From: an uncultured Clostridia bacterium
Lineage (GTDB): Bacteria > Bacillota > Clostridia > TANB77 > CAG-508
DNA: 44,561 nucleotides
NCBI GenBank assembly: GCA_947628735.1
Contig: CANRAY010000010.1
Span: 1 to 44,561 of the forward strand
Direction of reading: 5' to 3'
Part shown: piece after piece, positions 17,224 through 24,305 of the stretch
Layout: every line of letters starts with the position of its first letter
Numbering within the stretch: position 1 is the first letter of the stretch
The notes under the pieces: model-generated
What the model was told of the DNA's origin: nothing
The model's database searches: none
What the model saw: the letters and a program-made list of their open reading frames with translations, nothing else
Made by a program: the position numbers and the translations under genes

Positions 17224-19200
17224 CTAATAATTTGCATATTGTTTCTTTCCTCTTTGTACGAGTTTATTTAAGTTTGTTTCTACAAATTCAAATTCTTTCT
17301 TTGTTGGATTAATTTGTATAATTGCACTGTCTGCTCCAACTTTTAATAATCCTTCTCCTTTTAAACAAGTTACTAAAAATCCTGCTTCTCCTTCGCTTAA
17401 CTTAAATACTTCTTTTAAGTATTGTATTTCTGATTTATCTTGTGCTAAAAATAATTTTGTGTCTGATGATGTTAAAACAGCTTGAGCTTCTGGTTTTTCA
17501 TAAAAATCTTGAAATCTTTGTGAAATAATTGCTAATGATACATTTCTTTTTCTGGCACGTCTTGCCATTGTATTTAAGAAATCAACTGCTTCTGGGTATG
17601 GTAATAACATCCATGCCTCATCTACTAATACTCTTTTTTTAGCTGCTTTTGTTCTATCTTCACTATTTTTCTTTACATATTTTTCCCATATCCATTCTAG
17701 CAAAATTTGTTGTGCTAATGGTCTTGCGAATTTTTCTTCTAATTGTGATATATCTAGATTAATAAATAATGAACCTTCTAATAAATCAAATGTAGATTGT
17801 CCATCAAAGTATGCCATTTGTCCATCATATTCTCTAATATATTGTTTCATAACTTTTAATAAATAGCTATAATGGAAACTATAATCTTGGTTTGTATTTT
17901 CCATTGCTTTTCCTTGAATTCTTCTATACCAAGATCCTATAGTTGGCATTTCTTTTCTTTTTCTTCCTAACATATTGCTTTGTATTCCATTTTGTTCTGT
18001 TGAGAATAAGCTATTTGGATCATTTGTAATGCCATGTGCTGCATATTCTTCTGCCACAGATTCGGCTATAATTTGTTTTGTTAATTCGTTTACTTCTTCA
18101 CTTCTTGTGCTACCTCTTGCCATAGTAAGTAAAGCTTGTGTTACGTCTTCTACTTTATTTTCAACATTTAATACAATTCTGTCTCTTCCTGTAATTTCAT
18201 CTTTTACAATTTCTGTTTCAATATCAAATATATTAATAACAGTTTGTGATGTTGGACTAATTACAACATTTATTCCTCCCAAGCTTTCAGCAACGATGCT
18301 ATACTCACCTTCTGCATCTAATGCTAAACTTTGTACACCCATTAATACAGCTGATCTTGAAATTAATGTTTTCATAGTAACAGATTTACCAGCACCAGAT
18401 TTTGCGAAAATAACCATATTATAATTTGTTAATGAATTATGGAAGTTATCAAATAATATTGGTACTCCCGTTTGTTTGTTAATTCCTAAAGGTACACCTG
18501 TTGAATGTCCTACTTCTGAAGTTGTAAATGGAAATACTGTTCCCATTGATCTACGGTCAAAAGTATGTGTTTTTGATATTTTATTTTCCATAAGAGGAAG
18601 GTTTGATTTAAATGCTTCTTCTTGCATTCCCCAAGCGCTTTTAATTCCTACTAGTGATTTCGACATTTCTGTTGCTAATAATTTTGTATATCTATCTAGA
18701 TCTTCTAGACTATAAGCAAATAAAGTTGATATAATAGATGCTTCATATAATTTGTTATATCCAGCTGCTATTTCATCTCTTAGTTGTTCTGCTTCCATTC
18801 TTTTTTGTCCTAATGTACTCTCTCTATTAATATTTCCTCTATCTGATGCTACAATTCTTTCTGTTTCTAGTTCATTAATAACTCTATTTAATTCATTTTG
18901 TGAATTTGACTCAGGTATTGGATTAATATAGATTGATGTATTAATATCTCCAAATAAATACATATCTCTGAACAATTCTGGGAATGTACACATTCTAGGT
19001 AATGCTGATACAAAGAAACTTCTCGCATATCTTGTTACATTAGAAATAATTTCTAAGTGATCAATATTTGTTGCATCTATTCCAGATGGAGCTATTAATT
19101 CTTTAATTGTCTTCTTTTTTAATATTTTAAATGTATCTGGTTTTGTATAATCATTCATTTCTCTTTGTTGTAAGGTTTCCTTTTGTTTCTTTTTACTCAT
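17224..19200 (-). CDS. virB4: VirB4-family type IV secretion ATPase
   Basis: A 658-aa AAA+ ATPase that powers assembly or transport in type IV systems. Walker A is FAKSGAGKS near residues 263-270, and Walker B is VLVDEAWMLL near 523-531. An arginine-rich segment, NTMARRARKRNVSLAIISQR, follows it, as in VirB4/TraC proteins. The first 200 residues match the later half of the usual VirB4 N-terminal domain (ITRY-type segment ISNVTRYARSFFVSALPRM). The start at 19200 has AAGGAGG eleven bases upstream. It overlaps the stop of the preceding gene by 8 bp, so I prefer it to the open frame reaching 19278. The preceding gene encodes what looks like a further VirB4 N-terminal unit. Confidence 0.93.
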   Translation of the reverse strand: MSKKKQKETLQQREMNDYTKPDTFKILKKKTIKELIAPSGIDATNIDHLEIISNVTRYARSFFVSALPRMCTFPELFRDMYLFGDINTSIYINPIPESNSQNELNRVINELETERIVASDRGNINRESTLGQKRMEAEQLRDEIAAGYNKLYEASIISTLFAYSLEDLDRYTKLLATEMSKSLVGIKSAWGMQEEAFKSNLPLMENKISKTHTFDRRSMGTVFPFTTSEVGHSTGVPLGINKQTGVPILFDNFHNSLTNYNMVIFAKSGAGKSVTMKTLISRSAVLMGVQSLALDAEGEYSIVAESLGGINVVISPTSQTVINIFDIETEIVKDEITGRDRIVLNVENKVEDVTQALLTMARGSTRSEEVNELTKQIIAESVAEEYAAHGITNDPNSLFSTEQNGIQSNMLGRKRKEMPTIGSWYRRIQGKAMENTNQDYSFHYSYLLKVMKQYIREYDGQMAYFDGQSTFDLLEGSLFINLDISQLEEKFARPLAQQILLEWIWEKYVKKNSEDRTKAAKKRVLVDEAWMLLPYPEAVDFLNTMARRARKRNVSLAIISQRFQDFYEKPEAQAVLTSSDTKLFLAQDKSEIQYLKEVFKLSEGEAGFLVTCLKGEGLLKVGADSAIIQINPTKKEFEFVETNLNKLVQRGKKQYANY

Positions 19201-20380
19201 TCTCTTTTGTACCTCCTTCTTTACGTTTTCTTGCTGCTGCTCTCTCTTCATTGATTTTTTCTTTTGCCCTTGAAGCAACGTCTTCTCCTATAGATGCACT
19301 ATTTTGATCAATAATTAATTTTGCCATTCTTGCTATTAAAGTATCCATGTTGTTTTCTTTCTTTTCTAATTCTTTTTGTTTATCTGATTTTGCTTCATAT
19401 ACTTTCTCATTTGCTTTTTTGAATGCTTCTTGTTCTATTTTTTCATCTAGTACTCTCATCTTTTTATCTAATACATCTGGTGCTGTTGAATATAATTCAT
19501 CATATCCAGCTTCAATTGCTTTGTCTAATCCATAAGTTTCTGATTCATCTCTGTTATATGCAACATATAATAAATCTACTAAATCATCTGAATTCAATAT
19601 TCTTCCATTAACACTACATGCTGCTAAAGTTCTTAAAATTGATTGGCTTCTTGTATATAATTCTGAAAAGGCCATATTTTGAATTTCTCCTTTATCGAAA
19701 TTGTTTTGGCCTATATCTTCTGGATAATAAGGAATTACAATATAATATTTTTGATTTAATACACTTTTATTTAAGCTCATTTTTTCTGTGTTATAAATAA
19801 TATCTTTTCCATATTCTGCCAAGTTTCTTTGTTTTGTTAATTCATAATAAGCTCTATCTACTTGTTCTTTTGAATATTTTTCTGAAGATAGCATTTCTTT
19901 ATAATTCATTTCTTGTCTTTCTAATTTATCTTCTATTTGTTTTACTTTGTCTTTATATGTTTGAATACTTGATTCCAAATTAATTGTTCTTGTTTGTGTA
20001 TAAATTTGTACAGGATGTCTAATTGTATTTAAGAATTGAATAAATCCTTCTTCTACGCCATTTTTCTCAACTTCAGACATTAAATCATAGTTAATACCTT
20101 GACATTCTACTACCATAATATATTTGTTACCATTTTTTTGTATAATCATATTATCTTCTATTTTGTCAAATTCCATAAAATTAAATACTGATTCTACAGC
20201 AAAAGTTTTTGATTTTTTATCTAGTTCTTTTTCTTCACTATTTGTTTCTATTTTTTCTTCTTTTTTTGTCTTTTTCTTTTTAGACATAATATATACTAAA
20301 CATAAAATTGCTATTAAAATAATAATAACAATAATAATAATTGTTAAAATAGATGTTAATGTATTAAGATTGTTGACCAT
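19193..20380 (-). CDS. Membrane-anchored protein resembling the VirB4 N-terminal domain
   Basis: A 395-aa protein with one strongly hydrophobic helix at residues 10-32 and a basic KKKKTKK stop. After it come segments like those of VirB4/TraC N-terminal domains: YIMVVECQGINYDLMSE, an RHPVQIYTQTRTINLE strand, a coiled-coil region around residues 125-180, and YYIVIPYYPED. It ends in a charged coiled coil. No Walker motifs are present. It sits between PrgI and the ATPase and overlaps both (17 bp and 8 bp), so the three should be made together and may act as one complex. Its exact family name is uncertain to me; separate membrane-tethering of VirB4 is inference. AGGAGG lies nine bases before the ATG. 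Confidence 0.7.
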   Translation of the reverse strand: MVNNLNTLTSILTIIIIVIIILIAILCLVYIMSKKKKTKKEEKIETNSEEKELDKKSKTFAVESVFNFMEFDKIEDNMIIQKNGNKYIMVVECQGINYDLMSEVEKNGVEEGFIQFLNTIRHPVQIYTQTRTINLESSIQTYKDKVKQIEDKLERQEMNYKEMLSSEKYSKEQVDRAYYELTKQRNLAEYGKDIIYNTEKMSLNKSVLNQKYYIVIPYYPEDIGQNNFDKGEIQNMAFSELYTRSQSILRTLAACSVNGRILNSDDLVDLLYVAYNRDESETYGLDKAIEAGYDELYSTAPDVLDKKMRVLDEKIEQEAFKKANEKVYEAKSDKQKELEKKENNMDTLIARMAKLIIDQNSASIGEDVASRAKEKINEERAAARKRKEGGTKENE

Positions 20381-20717
20381 TGTTTTCTTCCTCCTTGTAC
20401 AAATATATTTTCTTTCCTTTTGTTTTGAATTTTATTGCTCTTTTTATAACATCATCTATGTTCTCTCCTCCTGTTTTTTGAGCAAATTCAAATTTTGTTA
20501 TATTTGGTACTTTACATGTTCCAAGTAAGAAACCAATTCCAGCAAAAGCTATTACTACTACTATTCCTGCTGTTGCTAAGTCTAATGCTGATAATATAAA
20601 ATAGAAAAGTAAGCCTATTCCGCCTGCTACCACTGCATAAATCAAACTTTTACCTGTGAAGATAAATAATATTCTTCCTTCGCCCTTTACATTTCTTGGT
20701 AAATTATATGTTCCCAC
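20364..20717 (-). CDS. PrgI/VirB3-like small membrane protein
   Basis: A 117-aa protein with an N-terminal YNLPRNVKGEGRILFIFTGK and two membrane helices at about residues 25-45 and 50-70. A KVPNITKFEFAQ segment and a basic tail follow. This is the layout of the PrgI family, the Gram-positive VirB3 counterpart found just upstream of VirB4. The likely start is GTG at 20717, with GGAGG seven bases upstream; the frame is open to 20738, but those codons translate the ribosome site itself. It is the first gene of the long operon and overlaps the next gene by 17 bp. Confidence 0.8.
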   Translation of the reverse strand: MGTYNLPRNVKGEGRILFIFTGKSLIYAVVAGGIGLLFYFILSALDLATAGIVVVIAFAGIGFLLGTCKVPNITKFEFAQKTGGENIDDVIKRAIKFKTKGKKIYLYKEEENNGQQS

Positions 20718-20755
20718 AATTTTTCCTCCTTTGTACACAGTTACACTTATTGTAA

Positions 20756-20764
20756 ATTATATCA
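20756..20764 (-). promoter_or_regulatory. Extended -10 promoter of the main T4SS-like operon
   Basis: The minus strand reads TGATATAAT, a perfect extended -10, 39 bp upstream of the PrgI-like start and downstream of the pilin terminator at 20799-20823. The -35 is poor, as allowed for extended -10 promoters. Confidence 0.55.
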
Positions 20765-20798
20765 GATATTATCGAAAAATGGTATATAAAAATAAAAA

Positions 20799-20823
20799 AA
20801 AAGTGCATTTGTAATGCACTTTT
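20799..20823 (-). terminator. Intrinsic terminator after the pilin genes
   Basis: An 11-bp perfect stem (20799-20809 with 20813-20823) has a 3-nt loop and a run of T on the minus strand. It separates the pilin transcripts from the PrgI-VirB4 operon. Confidence 0.88.
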
Positions 20824-20852
20824 AATATTTTTGTAATATTTATGTAATATTT

Positions 20853-21218
20853 CTAGGTTGTTGTAATTGTTTGAGCCATGCTAACAACTGCTCCTGCTAT
20901 TGCAGATGCTCCGAAAACTAAAATAGCACCTACTAAATATGGAATCATTGTTTTTTTGTATTCTGCTTTTTCTGATGCACTTCCCATCATATATTTAATA
21001 CCTAATACTAATAAAACAATTACTGCAACAACTACACCAATTATAGAAAGAATATTTACTATCTTTCCTCCTATTGTTCCAACACTACCTGTATCTGAAT
21101 AATCAGGGTTCATACTACTAATTAATTCATCTGCTGCCATTACTCCAGTTGATAAAACCATCATTAGCATTATAATTGTTACTATTGTAGCTATAATTTT
21201 TACTGTCTTTTTTTCCAT
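20853..21218 (-). CDS. VirB2/TrbC-like pilin, copy 1
   Basis: A 121-aa small membrane protein. It has an N-terminal signal ending near VMA-A (residue 28), a short Ser/Asp/Gly-rich segment, and two membrane helices at about residues 52-72 and 88-110. The helices are joined by YMMGSASEKAEYKKTMIPYL. This is the shape of VirB2/TrbC pilins, which assemble into the pilus of type IV systems. Two paralogs lie directly upstream and share the loop. The gene has GGGAGGG before its ATG and is followed by the strong terminator 20799-20823. A TATAAT lies at 21244-21249 upstream, though with a weak -35, so its own promoter is less certain than for the other two copies. Confidence 0.8.
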   Translation of the reverse strand: MEKKTVKIIATIVTIIMLMMVLSTGVMAADELISSMNPDYSDTGSVGTIGGKIVNILSIIGVVVAVIVLLVLGIKYMMGSASEKAEYKKTMIPYLVGAILVFGASAIAGAVVSMAQTITTT

Positions 21219-21290
21219 TTTTTTCCCTCCCTTTATTTTATATATTATATATTTAAATCTATCTCGATTGAGATAATTTTAAAAACATTG

Positions 21291-21677
21291 TTATATATTT
21301 GTACTTAATAGTTCTACTACAATTTTCCAAATTGTAAAAGATCCAAATACGACAACGCAGCCTACTACATAAGGTATTAATCCTTCTTTTACTTTTATTT
21401 TTTCACTTACGCTACCTGTTATGTATTGTATACCTATAACAAGTCCCCAAATTACTGCAATTACTATTGCAACTACTATTAAGATATTATATACCATGTC
21501 TGACATCGTTTTCATTGTAGATTCTGGTATTGGGCTTTGAACACTTTGACCATCTTGAAGAAATTCATCAGCTTTTGATACTACATCTCCTGCATAAATT
21601 GTCGTACTTGATAGAGAAAATATGGTTATTATAATTAAAATCATCATTAGTAATTTTTTTATATGATTTGTTTTCAT
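21291..21677 (-). CDS. VirB2/TrbC-like pilin, copy 2
   Basis: A 128-aa paralog of the neighbouring pilin-like proteins: signal-like helix at residues 8-24, a longer Gln/Ser/Pro-rich mature N-terminus, and two membrane helices joined by YITGSVSEKIKVKEGLIPYV. The loop is more diverged than in the other two copies (KIKVKE in place of KAEYKK/KAEFKK). The start at 21677 has GGGAGG nine bases upstream; the frame is open to 21701 but that start has no ribosome site. It has its own consensus-like promoter at 21707-21735. A role as a second, perhaps minor, pilus subunit is inference. Confidence 0.76.
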   Translation of the reverse strand: MKTNHIKKLLMMILIIITIFSLSSTTIYAGDVVSKADEFLQDGQSVQSPIPESTMKTMSDMVYNILIVVAIVIAVIWGLVIGIQYITGSVSEKIKVKEGLIPYVVGCVVVFGSFTIWKIVVELLSTNI

Positions 21678-21706
21678 TTCATATTTCCTCCCTTCACACA
21701 ATTTTT

Positions 21707-21735
21707 ATTATACAACATTTATTATGGTAATTCAA
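21707..21735 (-). promoter_or_regulatory. Promoter of pilin copy 2
   Basis: On the minus strand: TTGAAT (21730-21735), a 17-bp spacer and TATAAT (21707-21712), 30 bp before the start codon. Confidence 0.6.
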
Positions 21736-21753
21736 GATTTTTATTAATATAGT

Positions 21754-22119
21754 TTATGTTGTAGTACTACTTTGCACGATTGTTAAAATCAAATTTAAAA
21801 ATTGCGTTATTCCAACTAATATTACTACTCCTATTAAGTATGGTATCATTGATTTTTTGAATTCTGCTTTTTCTGATACACTTCCCATCATATATTTTAG
21901 TCCCAAAACTATAAGTGTAATTACAGCTACTACAATTCCTATTGCTGAAACATTATCAGCTATAGTTTTTCCTAAATCTGTTATTGGCTGTGCATCACTT
22001 GTATCAATTGCACCTGGTTGAAAATCATCTGGATTAATTGTAGCTTTTACTGTAATACTTAGTGAAAAGAATAAAATTAATATTATACAAAGTACTTTCA
22101 TTATTTTTGTTTTTTTCAT
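21754..22119 (-). CDS. VirB2/TrbC-like pilin, copy 3
   Basis: A 121-aa paralog with a signal peptide (about residues 1-27, ending VKA), a mature N-terminus containing PDDFQPGAIDTSDAQ, and two membrane helices joined by YMMGSVSEKAEFKKSMIPYL. It is closest to copy 1. It is the first of the three in transcription order and has the best promoter, at 22144-22172, plus GGGGGTG five bases before the ATG. It should be the most strongly expressed pilin. Like the others, it has no cleavable C-terminal sorting motif, so it is not a sortase pilin. Confidence 0.8.
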   Translation of the reverse strand: MKKTKIMKVLCIILILFFSLSITVKATINPDDFQPGAIDTSDAQPITDLGKTIADNVSAIGIVVAVITLIVLGLKYMMGSVSEKAEFKKSMIPYLIGVVILVGITQFLNLILTIVQSSTTT

Positions 22120-22143
22120 TCTTTCACCCCCTATATTTATTTT

Positions 22144-22172
22144 ATTATATCTTATTTTTTGTTTTTTTTCAA
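22144..22172 (-). promoter_or_regulatory. Strong promoter of the pilin cluster
   Basis: On the minus strand: TTGAAA (22167-22172), a 17-bp spacer and TATAAT (22144-22149), giving a leader of about 18 nt before pilin copy 3. The rest of 22173-22290 is A+T-rich with no gene seen. Confidence 0.68.
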
Positions 22173-22298
22173 TATTTTAAAGTTTTTTCTATATTCTATT
22201 ACATTTTACTATATTTTTCTATCTTTGTGTAATTGTTATTAAAATTTCATTAAAATGTAATATTTTTGTAATATTTTATATAAAATCATATAAAAATA

Positions 22299-22323
22299 CC
22301 CCTAGTCGAAAAACGGCCAGGGG
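22299..22323 (-). terminator. Intrinsic terminator of the 84-aa membrane protein gene
   Basis: Minus-strand arms CCCCTGGCCG and CGACTAGGGG pair with one mismatch and one G-T pair around a TTTTT loop. A T-rich stretch follows. It lies 20 bp after the stop codon. Confidence 0.65.
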
Positions 22324-22343
22324 ATCGGGTAATTCATCAGACC

Positions 22344-22598
22344 TCAAAAAATGATTCCTAGTAAACCTTTCCATGTGAACAATGCTACAGCGGCAAAAGC
22401 CAATACTACCAAGATTTTTTTACTCCACCGTGCTCCAAATGTAACAGTACCATCACTGTGGAAAAACAATCCTATAAGAGTAATTGCTACAGTTGCCAAT
22501 AGGGCTACTCCCAAGTACGTCATGAGGTTCACCAGGCGGTGATTCGCTGCTAAAACAACCATGAAGAAATATGCAATGGCCACCATTCCGAATTTCAT
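22344..22598 (-). CDS. Small three-helix membrane protein of higher GC than its surroundings
   Basis: An 84-aa hydrophobic protein I do not recognise. It has three predicted membrane helices: residues 3-18, 25-46 and 60-82. The second and third are joined by the hydrophilic stretch HSDGTVTFGARWSKK. By rough count its DNA is about 40-45% G+C, against roughly a quarter for the flanking genes, and codons such as CGG, GCG and ACG appear that the neighbours avoid. It has its own promoter (22630-22658), an AAGGAGGG ribosome site and its own terminator, so it forms a single-gene cassette between the pilins and the Spo0E-like gene. It could be a VirB2-like, holin-like or immunity-type membrane protein; none is supported strongly. 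Composition suggests recent acquisition. Confidence 0.7.
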   Translation of the reverse strand: MKFGMVAIAYFFMVVLAANHRLVNLMTYLGVALLATVAITLIGLFFHSDGTVTFGARWSKKILVVLAFAAVALFTWKGLLGIIF

Positions 22599-22629
22599 TT
22601 TTTACCCTCCTTATATTGGTAATATTTAT

Positions 22630-22658
22630 ATTATACCATGTTTTTATATTTTTAGCAA
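22630..22658 (-). promoter_or_regulatory. Promoter of the 84-aa membrane protein gene
   Basis: On the minus strand: TTGCTA (22653-22658), a 17-bp spacer and TATAAT (22630-22635), with TG one base before the -10. It overlaps the 3' end of the Spo0E-like gene. Confidence 0.6.
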
Positions 22659-22832
22659 TTTTCTACTCTTTTGTCTATTGGTTTGATCTATTTCGTTTAA
22701 TTCAATTTTGTAATATTCTGCAATTAGTTCATCTAGTTTTATACTTAACTCATAAGTTATACTATAGTCTTGTCCTCTAATGATACTATCATTCAGTTCT
22801 TCTCTTAATTCGCAAATTTTTTCATTTAACAT
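22644..22832 (-). CDS. Spo0E-like aspartyl-phosphate phosphatase
   Basis: A 62-aa helical protein with the layout of the Spo0E family. Helix one is KICELREELNDSI. The second helix carries the signature SIKLDELIAEYY, with the conserved Ser-x-x-Leu-Asp. Family members dephosphorylate Spo0A~P and so restrain sporulation and other stationary-phase programmes. The chosen ATG at 22832 has GGAG nine bases upstream; an in-frame ATG five codons earlier lacks a site. No clear promoter is seen in 22833-22975. It is a sign that the host has a Spo0A phosphorelay. Being next to a secretion locus may mean shared control, but that is not shown. Confidence 0.82.
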   Translation of the reverse strand: MLNEKICELREELNDSIIRGQDYSITYELSIKLDELIAEYYKIELNEIDQTNRQKSRKLLKI

Positions 22833-22975
22833 AAAACCACTCTCCATATTCTTATTTTTTTCTTTTGTATATGTTATAAAATACCATATTTTTACATAAT
22901 CGTCAATCGATTTTCATTGATTTTAGTGGCTTTATGCGATTTTTCGTATGACATCTTTCTACATTTTTCTACATT

Positions 22976-24265
22976 TTATTTTGTTACTTTACTTTTTACA
23001 ACAGAGAGTATTATATTTTCCTTTTTAAAGACATTTTTCAATACTTCTTCTGTGTATTCTTTTGTTACTGTATCATACTCTTCAATATAATCAAAACTAT
23101 TAATTTGTTTCATCTTATCTGCTAAAAACATTCTAGCAATATCTCCAACACTATTATATTCTATAACGTAGTCTCCATATACTTTTTTCTTTATTCTTTC
23201 AAAGTCTTCTTGTATTAGGCCTTTTTTTAGCTCCTCTATTTTATTTTCTAATTTTTCTTGAATCTTTTTTGGATTTTTTGATTGTCCTGAAATTAAAATA
23301 TGTGAATATTCATCGCTAAATTCATAATCTAAACTAGGTTCTTCCAATAGTTCTCCACTTTCATATAACTCTTTATATAAATCAGAACTTTTACCTATTA
23401 GTAAATTTAGTAAAATTTCGATTGCAATATGTTTCCTTACTATTTCTGATCTATTCTCTTTCAAGCTTTCTATATCTTTAAATCCTATAGCAAATATTGG
23501 AGTACTTACTTCCATTTCTACTTCTTTATATGGCTTATTAATTGTTTTTTCTACTTCTGGATAAATTCTTTTAATTTCGCTTTGTGATTCTTTTGGAATT
23601 AGTCTTTTTTTAATTTCTTCTAATAGATCCTCTGGTTTAAAATCTCCGCAAACTACCATTACCATATTTGATGGGTGATAAAAAGTATTGTAGCATTTAT
23701 ATAAAACATCTGGTGTAATTTCACTTATAGATTCTACACTTCCTGCAATATCTATTTTAATTGGATTTTCTTTATACATACAGTCCATTGCATTCATATA
23801 TAGTTGCCAACCAGGATCATCATCATACATTTTTATTTCTTGTCCTATTATTCCTTTTTCTTTTTCTACATTTTCATCTGTAAAATATGGATTTTGTACA
23901 TAATCCATTAATTCATCTAATCCCTCATAGAAGTTGTTAGTACATTCAAATAGGTAGGCTGTATGATCATTTGTTGTATATGCATTTGCATCAATTCCTA
24001 ATGCCATTAGTGTATCTAAACTATTAGTTCCATTTTTTTGTTCAAACATTTTGTGTTCCAAAAAATGTGCTACTCCATCTGGAATAAATACTTCTTCTTG
24101 TGTTTTTGGCATAATAAATCGATTATCAATTGAGCCAAAATGAGTTCCCCATATAATATATTTTTTGTTTGTATTTTCTTTTGGAATAATAATAACGGTC
24201 AAGCCATTTTCTAATTTTTCTATATAGGCTTTTTCTTTTATTCTCGAACTTTCGATTATTTTCAT
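22976..24265 (-). CDS. ymfH: M16 family zinc peptidase, YmfH-like
   Basis: A 429-aa insulinase-type (M16) protein. The inverted zinc motif HXXEH is present as HFLEH at residues 67-71, with the downstream Glu in KEKGIIGQE. The protein has the two-lobe length of bacterial M16 subunits. It forms a pair with the gene at 24306-25580, which lacks the zinc motif; such active/inactive pairs act as heterodimers. Bacillota databases often label these two YfmH/YfmF, 'EF-P 5-aminopentanol modification-associated', and they resemble AlbF/AlbE peptide-processing proteins. The gene starts 40 bp after its partner, with GGAGGAG as ribosome site. Confidence 0.88.
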   Translation of the reverse strand: MKIIESSRIKEKAYIEKLENGLTVIIIPKENTNKKYIIWGTHFGSIDNRFIMPKTQEEVFIPDGVAHFLEHKMFEQKNGTNSLDTLMALGIDANAYTTNDHTAYLFECTNNFYEGLDELMDYVQNPYFTDENVEKEKGIIGQEIKMYDDDPGWQLYMNAMDCMYKENPIKIDIAGSVESISEITPDVLYKCYNTFYHPSNMVMVVCGDFKPEDLLEEIKKRLIPKESQSEIKRIYPEVEKTINKPYKEVEMEVSTPIFAIGFKDIESLKENRSEIVRKHIAIEILLNLLIGKSSDLYKELYESGELLEEPSLDYEFSDEYSHILISGQSKNPKKIQEKLENKIEELKKGLIQEDFERIKKKVYGDYVIEYNSVGDIARMFLADKMKQINSFDYIEEYDTVTKEYTEEVLKNVFKKENIILSVVKSKVTK

Positions 24266-24305
24266 TTTTTCTCCTCCGCTTCTTTTTCATTATGATAATT
24301 TTACT

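Noticed and set aside
21219..21290. Hairpin TATCTC/GAGATA between pilin copies 1 and 2 as a terminator
   Set aside because: Only 6 bp and no T-run on the transcribed strand.
20823..22280. A 19-base A+T word (TAATATTTTTGTAATATTT) present near 20823 and near 22258
   Set aside because: Low-complexity sequence in a very A+T-rich genome; two copies do not show function.
22848..22975. Possible Spo0A box upstream of the Spo0E-like gene
   Set aside because: No TGTCGAA or close form on either strand.
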